DNA of 64,000 bases from Albula goreensis (Eukaryota; Chordata; Actinopteri; Albuliformes; Albulidae). This document shows, piece after piece, positions 22,655 through 34,230 of the stretch. The stretch lies in NCBI GenBank assembly GCA_022829145.1, contig CM040744.1, positions 7,785,001 to 7,849,000 on the forward strand, given 5' to 3'. The notes under the pieces were generated by a model. That model did not search any database and was not told the DNA's origin. It worked only from the letters and a program-made list of their open reading frames with translations. The position numbers were made by a program, and so were the translations under genes. Within the stretch, counting starts at the first letter, position 1. Every line of letters begins with the position of its first letter.

Positions 22655-24572
22655 CACATGTATATATTTCCCTCTGTTTAGCAGCAGAATGCTCTTTCTA
22701 AGAGAGGTGTAATGTGACAGAATGTTGCAACCTCCCCTCGGTGGACTAACCGTGGGATTCTGGGGGCTTTAATGATGTTTAACTGCTATGTATCTCCAGG
22801 CTGTGGACACTTTTAATACCAGGAAAAGCTCTTCCACTGACGTGTGCCCTCAGTCAATTTTCTTATTGTCTTTTTAACAGTGAGGCCCCAGACAGCCACA
22901 AAACCTTTCACTTCTATAAAGTGTAACAGGAACGGGAGCACAGATATGCCATTACAGGAAGTTCCAGAATGCAGGTAATGAGGTCTTTACAGAGCAGTTA
23001 AACGGTTCTCGCTGCGGTCCTCTGGAATCATGGGGGGTAGCAGAGTGGAGGGCACTCATGGGGATGGTTGATCACTTCCTGTAAACTGATCACACACTGA
23101 GCGCTCCAACTCAATCCATCCCCAATGACAGAAAGGTGGATAAAGGTGAATGGTGTAGTTCATCTTCCATGAGCTTTTATCACACGGCATGTATGATGTA
23201 CACTGAGGAAAATTTCAGATCACATAATAGTTTAAAGGGAGGAAGAGTACAAAACATGACTTGGAGAATGCAGAATGTTTTCACTCATAAGAGGTACAAA
23301 CAGAGACATAGACAGGTGTAGTGTGCATACTGAGACCACAAACATGGGGAAAACAGTTTTACTTTTTTCTCCAACCATGCTCAACGCTATGATTTTCAGC
23401 TTGACTTGCAAGGGGCAGCAATAATCATTTTTCTTTTATTTCTTGAACCAAATAAACACCAAGATGGCTTTCTTTGAATGAAAACTCCTGTAGACTCAAA
23501 GGTCCTTTGTGTAATTAAAATTTTTACAGCATTGTAACAGGGATTCTCAGAGGACCACTCTTCCGATTCCAAATAAAAAACAGTAAAGTCATGTGACTTT
23601 GAGTCATGTCTTCATTTACAACAACAAACCGAGAGAACGTGCAAGCAAGGGACTTTATCTTTACTGAATTCCGCCTCGATTCACGGACTCTGCTTGGTGG
23701 ATGTTTCTCAGCGCATAAATCATCTGTTATTCTGAGGTGATCAATATATTTATCATAACTCCGCTGACCTCTCTGTGCCAGCAACTTCTTTGTGCGGGGG
23801 AGAATTTTAAAGGAGGCTGGTAGGAGAAGGTTAATTGGATCTTGTGTAAGTAAGGCAATGAGCATGCCTAGCGAATGGGACTGGAACAGAGACAAATGAC
23901 CGAGCGAACACAGTTGGAAATTCCTTACAAAGGGTGGGGGGGTTGGGCACAATGTTAGAGGAATATGTATGAGTTAATCAGGGTATTACTATCTCAATGG
24001 ATCCACCAACCACGCAGAAACTGGAGTGCCCTTTCCACTGTCACGTATGCAATAACGTATGCAACGCTGTACTGTCATGTGTTAATCAGCTGTAATATTA
24101 CAGCGGCTCTGAACCACGGGGTTTTGCTGTTATAGAGTGAAGATATTTGATGTTGTTCCCCCTTATCACAAAGCTTTCTTTCAATGTCTGGTCTTGGCAA
24201 TAGGATTTTTTTTATCATATTCATGTTTTTTCAGCACGTCTTGCTTTACGGGAGTAGAGGGGAACATATCAAATCACCTTTGTTTATTTCCTTGGTGGTA
24301 AAATGTAGTTAAAGCATATTAATGAATTAGCATTCTAAAGACTTGCTGCGCTCGAATTGTTGCAATAGTGCAAGGTCTTTGAAAGGAAATTAAATTGCTT
24401 TCCATAATAACAGTTTGTATGATATACCGCCCTCCTTCCCATTGGCACAATGAAAATGCTCAAATTGCTTGTCATATTTTGGTGGTGTCTGCACTGATGT
24501 TGCTTTTACAGGCTAAAGGACTGAATAAAGATTCTTGGTCAATCATTATTTTCTCTCTCTTGCTCTTTCAGT
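22654..24572. other. non-coding stretch, no gene seen
   Basis: No exon, RNA gene or repeat is recognised. The 142-codon minus frame at 23524-23952 has no family resemblance and no splice signals that support it. Confidence 0.5.
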
Positions 24573-24573
24573 C

Positions 24574-24617
<44 letters not shown>
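24573..24617. repeat. (CA)n microsatellite
   Basis: About 22 CA units with one CG interruption near the start, preceded by a short CT run at 24552-24559. Confidence 0.95.
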
Positions 24618-24620
<3 letters not shown>

Positions 24621-25074
24621 GGCCAGAGACAGAAACAGACGGAACTGAGTGATGTGCTACAAACACTCCTTAAGCGCACAGATGACAGCCGTCCTGCTGC
24701 AGATAGCTTTGATTGCTCTTGTGCCTCGCGGCTCCAGGGTAGAGACTGGGATCGTGATTTAGTGTGTGATTCAGTTTAGAGGGGTTTTAACACTACAGAA
24801 CGAAGATAACGAGAGGCAGGGCACGCCACTGATGAAGATGGGGAAGACACGGTTTCAAACAACAGACTCCACACTTCCATTTTCAGTACACAAAAATAGT
24901 CTGGTCTGGTTTGTCTGAAGAAGGCTAATGTTTTGTTAGCTTTTGCGCATTTATGTGGACAATACAAATGTTCTGTGATCAGCTGGTTAAATCTGTTGTT
25001 GGTTAATTCAGACGGATATTTTTGAAACCTTTCATAATGGCACTGAGGACCAGCAACTGGCTGAAAGTTTTCTT

Positions 25075-25102
25075 AATAATAATAATAATAATAATAATAA
25101 TA
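25075..25102. repeat. (AAT)n microsatellite
   Basis: About nine AAT units. Confidence 0.9.
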
Positions 25103-27059
25103 TATTTATAGTGAAATAATGGAATACTTTAGAATGCAGAGGCTGGTTATGAATGCTTAATAAAGTGATAATAACTCCATTATACATCATTTAACAATTC
25201 TCTTTCATTCAATCACATTTTGATTTATTTTTGCCATCACACTGATGTTTTTGAAATTTTAACAACTGCAGTTAATTTTATAAATGGAATCACTGCTAAT
25301 GGTAACTGTGATACTTTCATCATTGTGTTTTATGAGACATAACATCAAACAAATATCCACAACTGCACAATAAATTATTAATTGTCTTCAGAGTAACAGC
25401 CAGCCACAGCATTCACTGTGTATCCATATAAATTGCTTTGAAGAAAAACTCAAACCCGCACCCCAAAGTTCTGGCCTTATTCTTTTCAACGTACGTTTCA
25501 AAGTAAAGATTTTTTGTTTAACATTAATACATGTCTTGAATTTCAGTTAAAATTAATATAAAAAACTGAAATCCACTGGTATCACAAGGTCACCAAGTAA
25601 AACTGAAGCCTAAAGCAAAATTAAACCCGGATATACATTTAATTGAATTAATAATTCCCTCCCTCTCTGCGTTAGTGGATGTGTGGTGAGTGTTTGGGTG
25701 TAAAACAGTCTACGGTTAGCCTAATGTGCACCCCAAGCATGGAGATAATTGGTGTAAAAATAAACCACACAAAACAAACTGTAAAGTAAAAATTCAGATA
25801 TAAAGGAACTTTCAGTTACACACACACATTGATTAACTAAGTGGGTAGAAACGCAGAAGTAACGTTGTAATCATGTGTCTTCGATGTCATACTCAGATGA
25901 AAAAAAGAAAGAACTAAACCAAATTGCAACAAAAAATAGACAAAGGGAGCATCTCTTCAGAACGTAACTAATCTTTTTAGTGTCAGTATGCCTACATGAA
26001 CAATTGGCTAGCTGGCTAAATGACGGAGAAATAGCTCAACACAATTAAAAAGAAAGAGGACATATACAACCAGCAATCAAACAAGCAGTGCTGAGATCTC
26101 CTGTCAACTGTTGTGGCAAATGGCATAAGTACATAACTACATACATAATGCCATAGCAACACACAGTTGTACATAATTCGCCTGCCTATCTGTCTATGTA
26201 TGTAGACTAGGGGGAGGTTCTCTATCGCAGGCAGTGATATAGCAGTGGTGCTTCCATTTTAAATGCCTAAAACGTGTTCGGTTGCTTTGCAGCTGTGCTG
26301 AAGGAGCAGATTCCAGGCCATGCTCAGCTGTACCTGAGGAAACAAGCATCCTGAGGGGGCGCATACCGAAGATGAATCATTAAGGAAGTCGAACAGGGAC
26401 TTCCCAACATGATCTCTGTTCTGTTGTTCAGGAGAACAGAGAATCAAGAGGCGTATTGGGAGTGGGGGATATCCATTGTGGCCTGAGAGGCCTGCATTCT
26501 AACAAAGATAGCTACTCTTACCCATTTTTCAACCGATTATATCCTCAGAAATAGAGTGAACTGGAACAAGCCTGTTGTTTTCACATCACAGGTATCTCTG
26601 TATCTGTGATGGAAACAGGCAGCTTATGACCACAATTTGAAAAGGAAAAACATGGGAAAACATGATTGTTTAACTTTTGATATGCTACATTTTCAATGAA
26701 TCTATTATTGTTAATTTAACATTTATTCTTATTACTAGAGTTACATTCTCCAGTGACTTCAATGTATTTTTTTTCAGTTCATAGTCTACTGGAATTTTAT
26801 CAGTTCATGTACTGCTGTATTTTTTGTCGGAAGTGTTTCCATCATTTTTAATTAATAGAATACAGCACGTAAACAAATCGTTGTCTGTTATGAATTTACA
26901 CGTAGACATTCGCCACAGGCAAAATGACAAAGCAAGAGAAGCTGAGCAACTTGCTTCAACATTCTTGTGTTTTCTGTCTCCTATCAGGCTTTGAGCAGCA
27001 AGGTGTTTGATGTCAAGTCATATCAATATTTTTCGTTAAGGTAATCATTCTGGTCCATG

Positions 27060-27480
27060 TGCCTATTTTGCTTCTCCTGTCTCACCTCTGCCCCCCCGTA
27101 GCTGTGTCTGTTCTCTCTTCTGGCCTTGGGGGAGGGGGATTTTTGAGGGCATATCTCTATTTAGAAAAGGTTTGGAGGCGAGCGAGGACAAGGACACAGA
27201 CCCTGTGCCCCCAGCAAGTCCCCCCCCCCCCGATGGCCCAGAGCAGGACTGGCCCGCCGTTATCAGCGCTCTGCAGAAATAGAACCATGACTCACTCCTG
27301 CCAGGACGTTCACAGCCAGCCCACGGCGACCTGCGCCGATCCGCCGCTCTCGCCAGCTTCACCGGGTGCACGGCCACCACCTGTTGCTCCCAGCAAGAAC
27401 CAGCCTTAAAACCCGGCCTCTCTCTCTCTCTTTCTCGGTTTATATATTTTTAAGCGTCTTTTTAAAGCCTGAGCCCTCAC
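27060..27480. promoter_or_regulatory. GC-rich segment, possible regulatory element
   Basis: This is a GC- and CpG-richer island in AT-rich surroundings, with a C-run (27220-27231) and an AP-1 consensus TGACTCA at 27288-27294. Open frames run on both strands, as GC-rich DNA often allows. It could be an enhancer or a small CpG island. No exon signals are convincing. Confidence 0.25.
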
Positions 27481-28457
27481 CCACTGCTTAATCTTGCTTA
27501 TGGGATGCCACGGCAACCCTTCCAATATTCCTCCCTGCCCCCAGGCTCCGGATTCCAGCTCCTAATCCCACTTGTGAACCGAGAAAGGAAAGTTTCAGCT
27601 GGAAGCAGAAAACTTTTCCACATGGATAATGGCAGACGTGTTGGCGATGGCAGGAAGTTAAGCCAAAAATAGCATGGATAATGGCTGTGTGAAGAAAGCC
27701 TACATGTGTGATATACTCTCAGCCCTCCCTCTTCTGCATCTCCCATGCACCACTCCTACCTGCCAGCCTTCTCTCGCTCCAAGTTTGCTTCCGTGTCCCC
27801 GAATCACGAATGAACTTTGCAACTTTTGAACAAGGAGAGTGAGCATAATTGATTTTGTCCAAAATCCCAGATGTATTAGAAGCGGGGGCGTGGGGGACAG
27901 GCTACAGCCGAAGTGTGATTTCTGTAGTAATGTATTCACTGGGAGGGATGGTATTTGCTTCAGGCACCAAATCTGTTCCTGAAACCCAAACATTATGGGT
28001 CTTATTAATGATGTTAAAATATTTAACATACAGACTAAACATTTTTTAATTAGCTTTCTGGAGGGACTGGAATAATCTCAAAGTGGTTCTTCTGCCTTAA
28101 TTTCACAGATAATTATTTTATCACACTGTTTGAAAGTGGAACTGAACACAAGCAAACTTTTTGTGTGCAGTGAATTATTTCTTTGTATGCGGGTGGGGGG
28201 GTGTGGATAACATTTAGTTGTTTAGTGGTAACACAATAAGTAATTAATAATCTCTATATTTGATTAAATTTGAGAGTTATAGACATACTCTGGTTTAATT
28301 AGGAACATAATGAAAAATATATGAGCCAATATTGTAACTATGATTTGATTACATTTAAGATCTGAAAATAAATCAATACATTTAGGCCATAATTATATAG
28401 TAGAATATATTAACATATTTAAACATGTGGTACTCAATGTATTTTTCACAACCATGG

Positions 28458-28646
28458 GCCCGGATTCAGTCAACATTTGTGCCTAACTTTAACTTACAAT
28501 TGAATAAAAGTGTTATGCTTTTTTTCTACAAGAACAGTTGGTGAGTTAACAGTCCGGTTAGCCAAACTGTGTTTGTGAAGACAAACAAAACAAACACTTG
28601 CATTTAACTGTGAGCCAAAGTTAAGCACAAATGTTGGTTGAAGTCC
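28458..28646 (+). mobile_element. palindromic MITE, family A copy 1 (about 189 bp)
   Basis: The left half (GGATTCAGTCAACATTTGTG, ...TTGAATAAAAGTGTT) recurs inverted in the right half (AACACTTGCATTTAA..., AAGCACAAATGTTGG), giving long imperfect terminal inverted repeats of about 58-60 bp around a short core (GCTTTTTTTCTACAAGAAC). An exact 8-bp repeat, AACCATGG, lies at 28450-28457 and 28647-28654. It may be the target duplication, though part of it may belong to the element. There is no coding capacity. A second, diverged copy lies inverted at 40090-40280. The superfamily is uncertain. Confidence 0.75.
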
Positions 28647-28654
28647 AACCATGG

Positions 28655-31600
28655 CCTTTCATATTCTTCTGTCCTTTGTGTTAAATAATAACACAAAATA
28701 CTGTTTTTTATAGTAATTATAATAATATTATTTTAAAGCAGTCATTAACTTTAAGTAAATGTGCAATTATGAGTTTTGGACTGTGGCTTCAGTCATTTGC
28801 CATGGAAACAGGTAATAATTACATGAATGAGTTGTGTGCGGGAGGAAAAGTGTAAAATCATTCAAAAAACTCTCAACAGCTTCCAGTCCTGTCATTTGAG
28901 ACGATGATGCATAAGGGACCTACATGGTATCTCAACACATGCATCATTAAAAGGTTTTTCAAAAGTTTGTTTCATTATGAAGGTGGCATGCAGGAGGGTA
29001 CTGGTAGTATCCACCGGTCTCTGCTTTCTCTAATGATCCCAACCCCCATCATTGCTAACAAGCTCTTCCCACCTGGACAGTGTCAGGCCTCAGTGGTCCA
29101 TCTAAGGTCAGAGGTCAGTCCCAGATTAGATAAGAAGAGACTGGGGAGCTCCAGGGAAACAAAGGAGCGCTCTGTTCTCACTGAAACCCCACTGCATTCT
29201 TCAGGGAGACATTAACAATGATAGCGTTTAGGGAAGGACTATGTTTTACCAATAATTAGATAGATTTGTGCATTTAATGAATCGTAAAACCTGTCAGACA
29301 TTTCAAATTCTAATGTCATTTTACACTACATCTACAGGGTTGGAACAGGTTACACTTTAATTGTTCCCGATGGATTTATTTGTGATCATGCAAATATTAC
29401 AACAAGAAGAGATATCCCATTGATATTGCAACAGTGTTTTGCAATTCTGCCGTGCTGTAAAGTACCTGCCTTTTTTGTAAGCTTGCAACCTAGGTTAAAA
29501 AGATAGCATTGTAAGGTTTTTTTCTGCAAATGCAGAACACTCGTTATGATAATTAACATGCTTCTATCGTGGTGGCAGATACATTTAAATCGTAGCTGAC
29601 AAGCAATGCCTGACATGCAATGACTCACAAGAGCTCTGGCAACAAAGCATGCAAATGAGCACCGGCTTCATCCTAACAGGGCTAAACTTTTACAGTACAG
29701 ACCGTGATTACCGTGTATAATAATGTTCAGGAGAAGCTAGTAAAACTGATATCCTTGACTTTACTCTCATATTTTATCTCTGGTAAAATTAAGGCACAAC
29801 GCATACAAACTCCTATAACCCACTGTTTCACAAATGAACTATGACTGTATTAGGATGTATTCTGAGAGAAGGGCAGGCAGTAAAACCATCCCCACAAAAT
29901 TTCTCACAATTTTTACATAATGCTGCATAAAGGGCACTCAGTGTTTAAATCTTGCATGAAAATCCTTTGCTATGCAACTTTAGTCTTTAGTGTCCCAGTC
30001 CTTAAATGGCAGTATAAGGAATACATTAAGCAGGCTTCAATGCAGTATCAAAAGAGTGAATTTGACATTATAGCCCAGGAACTGTTATTGACAAAGTGAT
30101 CTTGAAGGGTGTGGAGTATCAGATGGAGTGATAAACCATGTTCACATATATAGTTTTATTGCCTGTCGGATATTTGTTTCTATTGTTGGAATCACAAAAG
30201 CTAATTGTATGGCAATAATCTGAGTGGGACAAGGTAGTACAGAGAGCCTAACAGGTTCCATTGTTCCGTGGCAAGGTTGCCCATTTCAGGGAAAAGAGGG
30301 CCATGCCATCAATCACTGGGAATGTCCATGCTTGGCAGGCATTTCCAGGTCACCTGTGGAGCATCAGGCCCTCGGAGCGACACATCCATCCGCAGATAAC
30401 ACAGCAAATACAACACGGAGGTCATCTAATCTCCTGCCACCATCCTCAACAGAGACGAGGGAGAGAGGGATGAGGAAGGACATCCAGGCGCACTCCTCTG
30501 TCTGGCAGCGTTGCTTTTTGAACAGAATTCAGCGTTTTGATTTCAGTAAAGGTCAAGATCAACTAGGTACATAGACCATTTTGGTAATAAACAAAATGTC
30601 CTCGCAAATTGATGTTTTTTTACCTAATCTGTACACAGCTGTTAACATATGTGATTTGTGTGTAGCTACTTGGGGGAAGATACTCGGGGCAGTTTATGTG
30701 TCTATATATGGAAATACATTAACCTTACCCAAGAATACCATCAAACAAAAAAAGAATGCAACATGAATAGTGTACACAACTGAAATGAGACCTTTGTGTC
30801 GTTATCGGCTCAATTAAACAAATAAATGTGGAAGGAAATCATACCTTGAAAACAAACATTGAGGTACAAAATACAAATGTGTTTTATTTGCCAATCCCAA
30901 AATTCCATAGCTTTTTGAGCTGCCTGAAAAAAATGTATCAATACTTTACATTGCTGGGTTTTGTGTAAACAGGATAAGAGAGGTGTACAGATCTGGTAAG
31001 ATATCTGCGGTGTGTCTGCCTAAAAGTTAGGCCATAGACCACCATGGAGGAATCTCTCAGTGCCTGCTGATTCAAGCCAGACCTGAACCTTGACCTATGA
31101 ACTCTGACCCCGAGATCCTACCAATCCCAGTGGCTCAAAGCCCTCAGGCTGCGAAAATGCAAAACTGAACCCCAGTAAAGACTTGGGCCCCACACAGAAG
31201 TATTGTGAATGTGAAATGTCAGTGGGGATAAATAGCTGTTTGCAGAGTGCTCATTACGAATGAATCACTACGCATTTTATATGATCTATATAACGGAAAA
31301 ACAATGATTATGCATGGTTGAACTAAATGCATATTACAGAAATATATGCTGTTGATTTTCTGTGCTGTTTGCTTGGTAGTTAAGAATGGCATGTTCAGTC
31401 AAGACCTTTAAAGCTTGTGGTCTGGCCATGGTATTATAAAGTCAGCTCAAGAAATGCTTCAATAAACAAAGCCATTTTAGGGGTCTGAAAACAGTGCCAG
31501 TGGAATGCCAGATTATTATAGTGATTGAGAGAGGCATTGATTGTGTGTGAAGATAAATGACTGAGGTAGCACAACCTATTGTGGAAAAAAAGACTGTGAG

Positions 31601-31780
31601 ACTCTTTTGTCAGGCTCTCTGTCTAGAGTGTGTATTAGTTTAGCTGAGTCAGGTTGTGAAGTGTAAGGTTTTGATCATCATCTTAGATTCCGAAGGTGTG
31701 CCGCTATCATCGAGCAGAATACAAATGCTGACAAAAAGAGACCTATACCAGCATACACATAGATGCAGATAGAGAGATGG

Positions 31781-31781
<1 letters not shown>
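28655..31781. other. non-coding stretch, no gene seen
   Basis: No exon or repeat is recognised. Overlapping plus frames at 30224-30574 have no family resemblance. Confidence 0.5.

Positions 31782-31870
<89 letters not shown>
31782..31870. repeat. long (AC)n microsatellite
   Basis: About 44 uninterrupted AC units, the longest pure AC array in the window. The DNA between it and the array at 32081 is CA-rich and looks like an eroded extension. Confidence 0.97.
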
Positions 31871-31872
<2 letters not shown>

Positions 31873-32080
31873 ACCTACACAAACAACCAGACTCAGACAA
31901 AAACATATACATTAGGGCTACATTAACATGCACAATGATGGAGACAGACCAGAATTCACATACACATAGACCGACAGGCATACAGACCTTCTAACACACT
32001 GACACAGATGAAGTTACACAGATCCAAAAATACACTGACATGGACAGACAAGGGAAATACTATACAGACATAAACACATA

Positions 32081-32081
32081 C

Positions 32082-32161
<80 letters not shown>
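32081..32161. repeat. compound (CT)n(CA)n microsatellite
   Basis: About 11 CT units run directly into about 29 CA units. Confidence 0.97.
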
Positions 32162-32166
<5 letters not shown>

Positions 32167-32737
32167 AATCAAAGAAAAAAGAAAACATGAATTACTCTGT
32201 TTTTCCACCTACCTTATTACGACTAGTGTGGATGTAAACTTTTGGGCAACTATTTACAGCCTGAAATATCACCATGGAGCGTTTCGCTTGTTTTGGGAGT
32301 TTTCCGCCTACCTGGTGACATTCCACCCTGCCCACTGCTCTTTTCCCCACCCCCAAAATTTCCCCAAAGCCCATAAACATGATCCTTCACTCTTCACTTC
32401 ACCAAGCCATTTCTAAACACATTCCTCCACAGAGGAATCACGACATGCCCACAGCCCCTTTAGCTCAGGATACTCTACTCAAAGAGAGGACATAACTATA
32501 TAATGTGTTATGTCTATCATACACACCAATACCTCTGGACGGTGGACACGTTTCACGATTTACAGCAAATTGGAAATTACCTGAAAGCTCAGCCATAAAT
32601 AATGACAAGTGTAACCCGAGGAGGAAGAAGAGAGATTTAGGACAATGGCAAGAACGATAATGTTTGGGTCTGTGCTACACCTGCCAGGAAATGTGCAATA
32701 TTAGAATGGGTGTCGGGTCGATTCTCTCCCTTTCTCT

Positions 32738-32760
32738 CCCTCTCTCTCTCTCTCTCTCTC
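32738..32760. repeat. (CT)n repeat
   Basis: A short CT array with CCCT interruptions upstream. Confidence 0.9.
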
Positions 32761-32819
32761 AGCCTGGGGACACAGTCTGGTCTAGTGGACTAAATGAGCA
32801 TCGGGCACATCTCGAGAGG

Positions 32820-33130
32820 TTAAGGCTGTGAGGGGAAGAGTGAGCGTGTTTTTGTGTGTGCGCGCACGTGGGTGTCTATTTGGGGGTTAACTGCCAGTCC
32901 TAAGATAGATGCTGCAGGGGCTTGGGGTGTTGGACCCTTCTCCCCCACATCTGAGCAGCACCAGCTGATGGGGTCACCCGGCTCCCCTTGAATTAGTGTG
33001 TCAAGGACGAGCTATAAGCTACACCGGGGTCTGAATTAATCACGCTCCAGTGAAGATCCTCTCCACAGTGACTCCCACCCCTAACAGAATGTCTGCTACT
33101 TCAAAACGCAGACAAAAGCTGCGTCTGGTA
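32820..33130. promoter_or_regulatory. GC-richer segment, possible enhancer
   Basis: It contains a CACGTG E-box (32865-32870), a CAGCTG E-box near 32960, and TAAT-type sites near 33033. It stands out by composition from its neighbours. Function is inference only. Confidence 0.2.
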
Positions 33131-33977
33131 CGGCCAGCACCAGCCAGACAAAGTTCTGTTTCCCCCTGAAACGTTAGCCTACCAAAGGAACTCTTTTCAA
33201 GGAGAGTCTATGCTATGACAGTTCACTCTCTAACCTGGAGGGCGTCCTCCTGAACAGTTCAGAACTCCCCAAAACTGCACACTACATTTGTTGCATCACT
33301 TGATGTGTCTGCGAGTTTCCCAAAAAAACCCAGATCATTCCCAAATCTGTGATAATATATTCAACATTTTTCATCTGTTACATATTCTTGCATAATTTTT
33401 TCACAATGCATAAAATTTGAAGCTCTTTGCAAATGAAATACCTTGGATGGAGGAATGTCATTCATATGGACGGCACAGTGAGGATTGTAAGCATTTCTTT
33501 TTGCTTTTGAGATGAACCTCAGCAATCTAAGTGTGCTTTGGGTGAGCTGCTGCACATGAATGAATCTCTAGTCATGCTTCATAGAGGATAAATGAGAGTA
33601 AAAGTAAATTAATACGTTCCCTTCATTTGATATCTTGTCGGCTGCTGAGTTACAAATAGTAGAGGAAGGGAGCTGACCTCATCCCGGCCCTGTTTTTTGA
33701 TCGTTTTGCACCATTAACAAGCTTGTCAGTTTAAATAAGGATCACCATCAGCAGCTGATTCCTTTCTACCCACTTGGCTGAGTGAGTGGAATAGCTGCAT
33801 CGGACAGATCCTCTGCTCCTACACTCACCACCATACAACGTACTCATCCTTATCAGGATGTCAGGAACTGTGCTCTTTCTCATGTGTCTGGTGTTCAACA
33901 ACAGAGGAACACGCTCACACACCCGCCCACACAAATACATACGCACAGACGCACACACACACACACATCCACAACAC

Positions 33978-34094
33978 CATATGCTCAGTCGCACATAAAC
34001 ATAGGCGAAGAACACACCCCATGATCATATTGAACACACACATGCACTCACAGACATGCATGCATTTATAAACATAAGCACACACACATCCACC

Positions 34095-34125
<31 letters not shown>

Positions 34126-34230
34126 ATAATCATCATATGCTCCTTCACACATAAACACAGGCAAAGAAACACACCCCATAAGCATAATGAACACACATGC
34201 GCTCACAGACATGCATGCATTTGTAAACAT
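33978..34230. repeat. tandem duplication, 156-bp period, in CA-rich DNA
   Basis: Segment 33978-34077 and segment 34134-34229 share CATATGCTC, CACATAAACA, AACACACCCCAT, and CTCACAGACATGCATGCATT followed by TAAACATAAGCACA. The offset is 156 bases, and (CA)n fills the junction. The units differ by scattered changes, so the duplication is not recent. Confidence 0.85.

Larger units (their letters stand above)
24618..28449. other. non-coding stretch, no gene seen
   Basis: AT-rich sequence without recognisable genes. It contains the AAT repeat and the GC-richer segment at 27060-27480, which are listed separately. Confidence 0.5.
32162..33977. other. non-coding stretch, no gene seen
   Basis: No exon is recognisable. 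It includes the CT array and the GC-richer segment at 32820-33130, which are listed separately. Confidence 0.5.

Noticed and set aside
23524-23952. 142-codon minus frame
   Set aside because: No domain or splice context that supports it, and its length is compatible with chance.
31649-32237. Cys-Val and Thr-His repeat frames
   Set aside because: These are translations of the AC/GT microsatellites.
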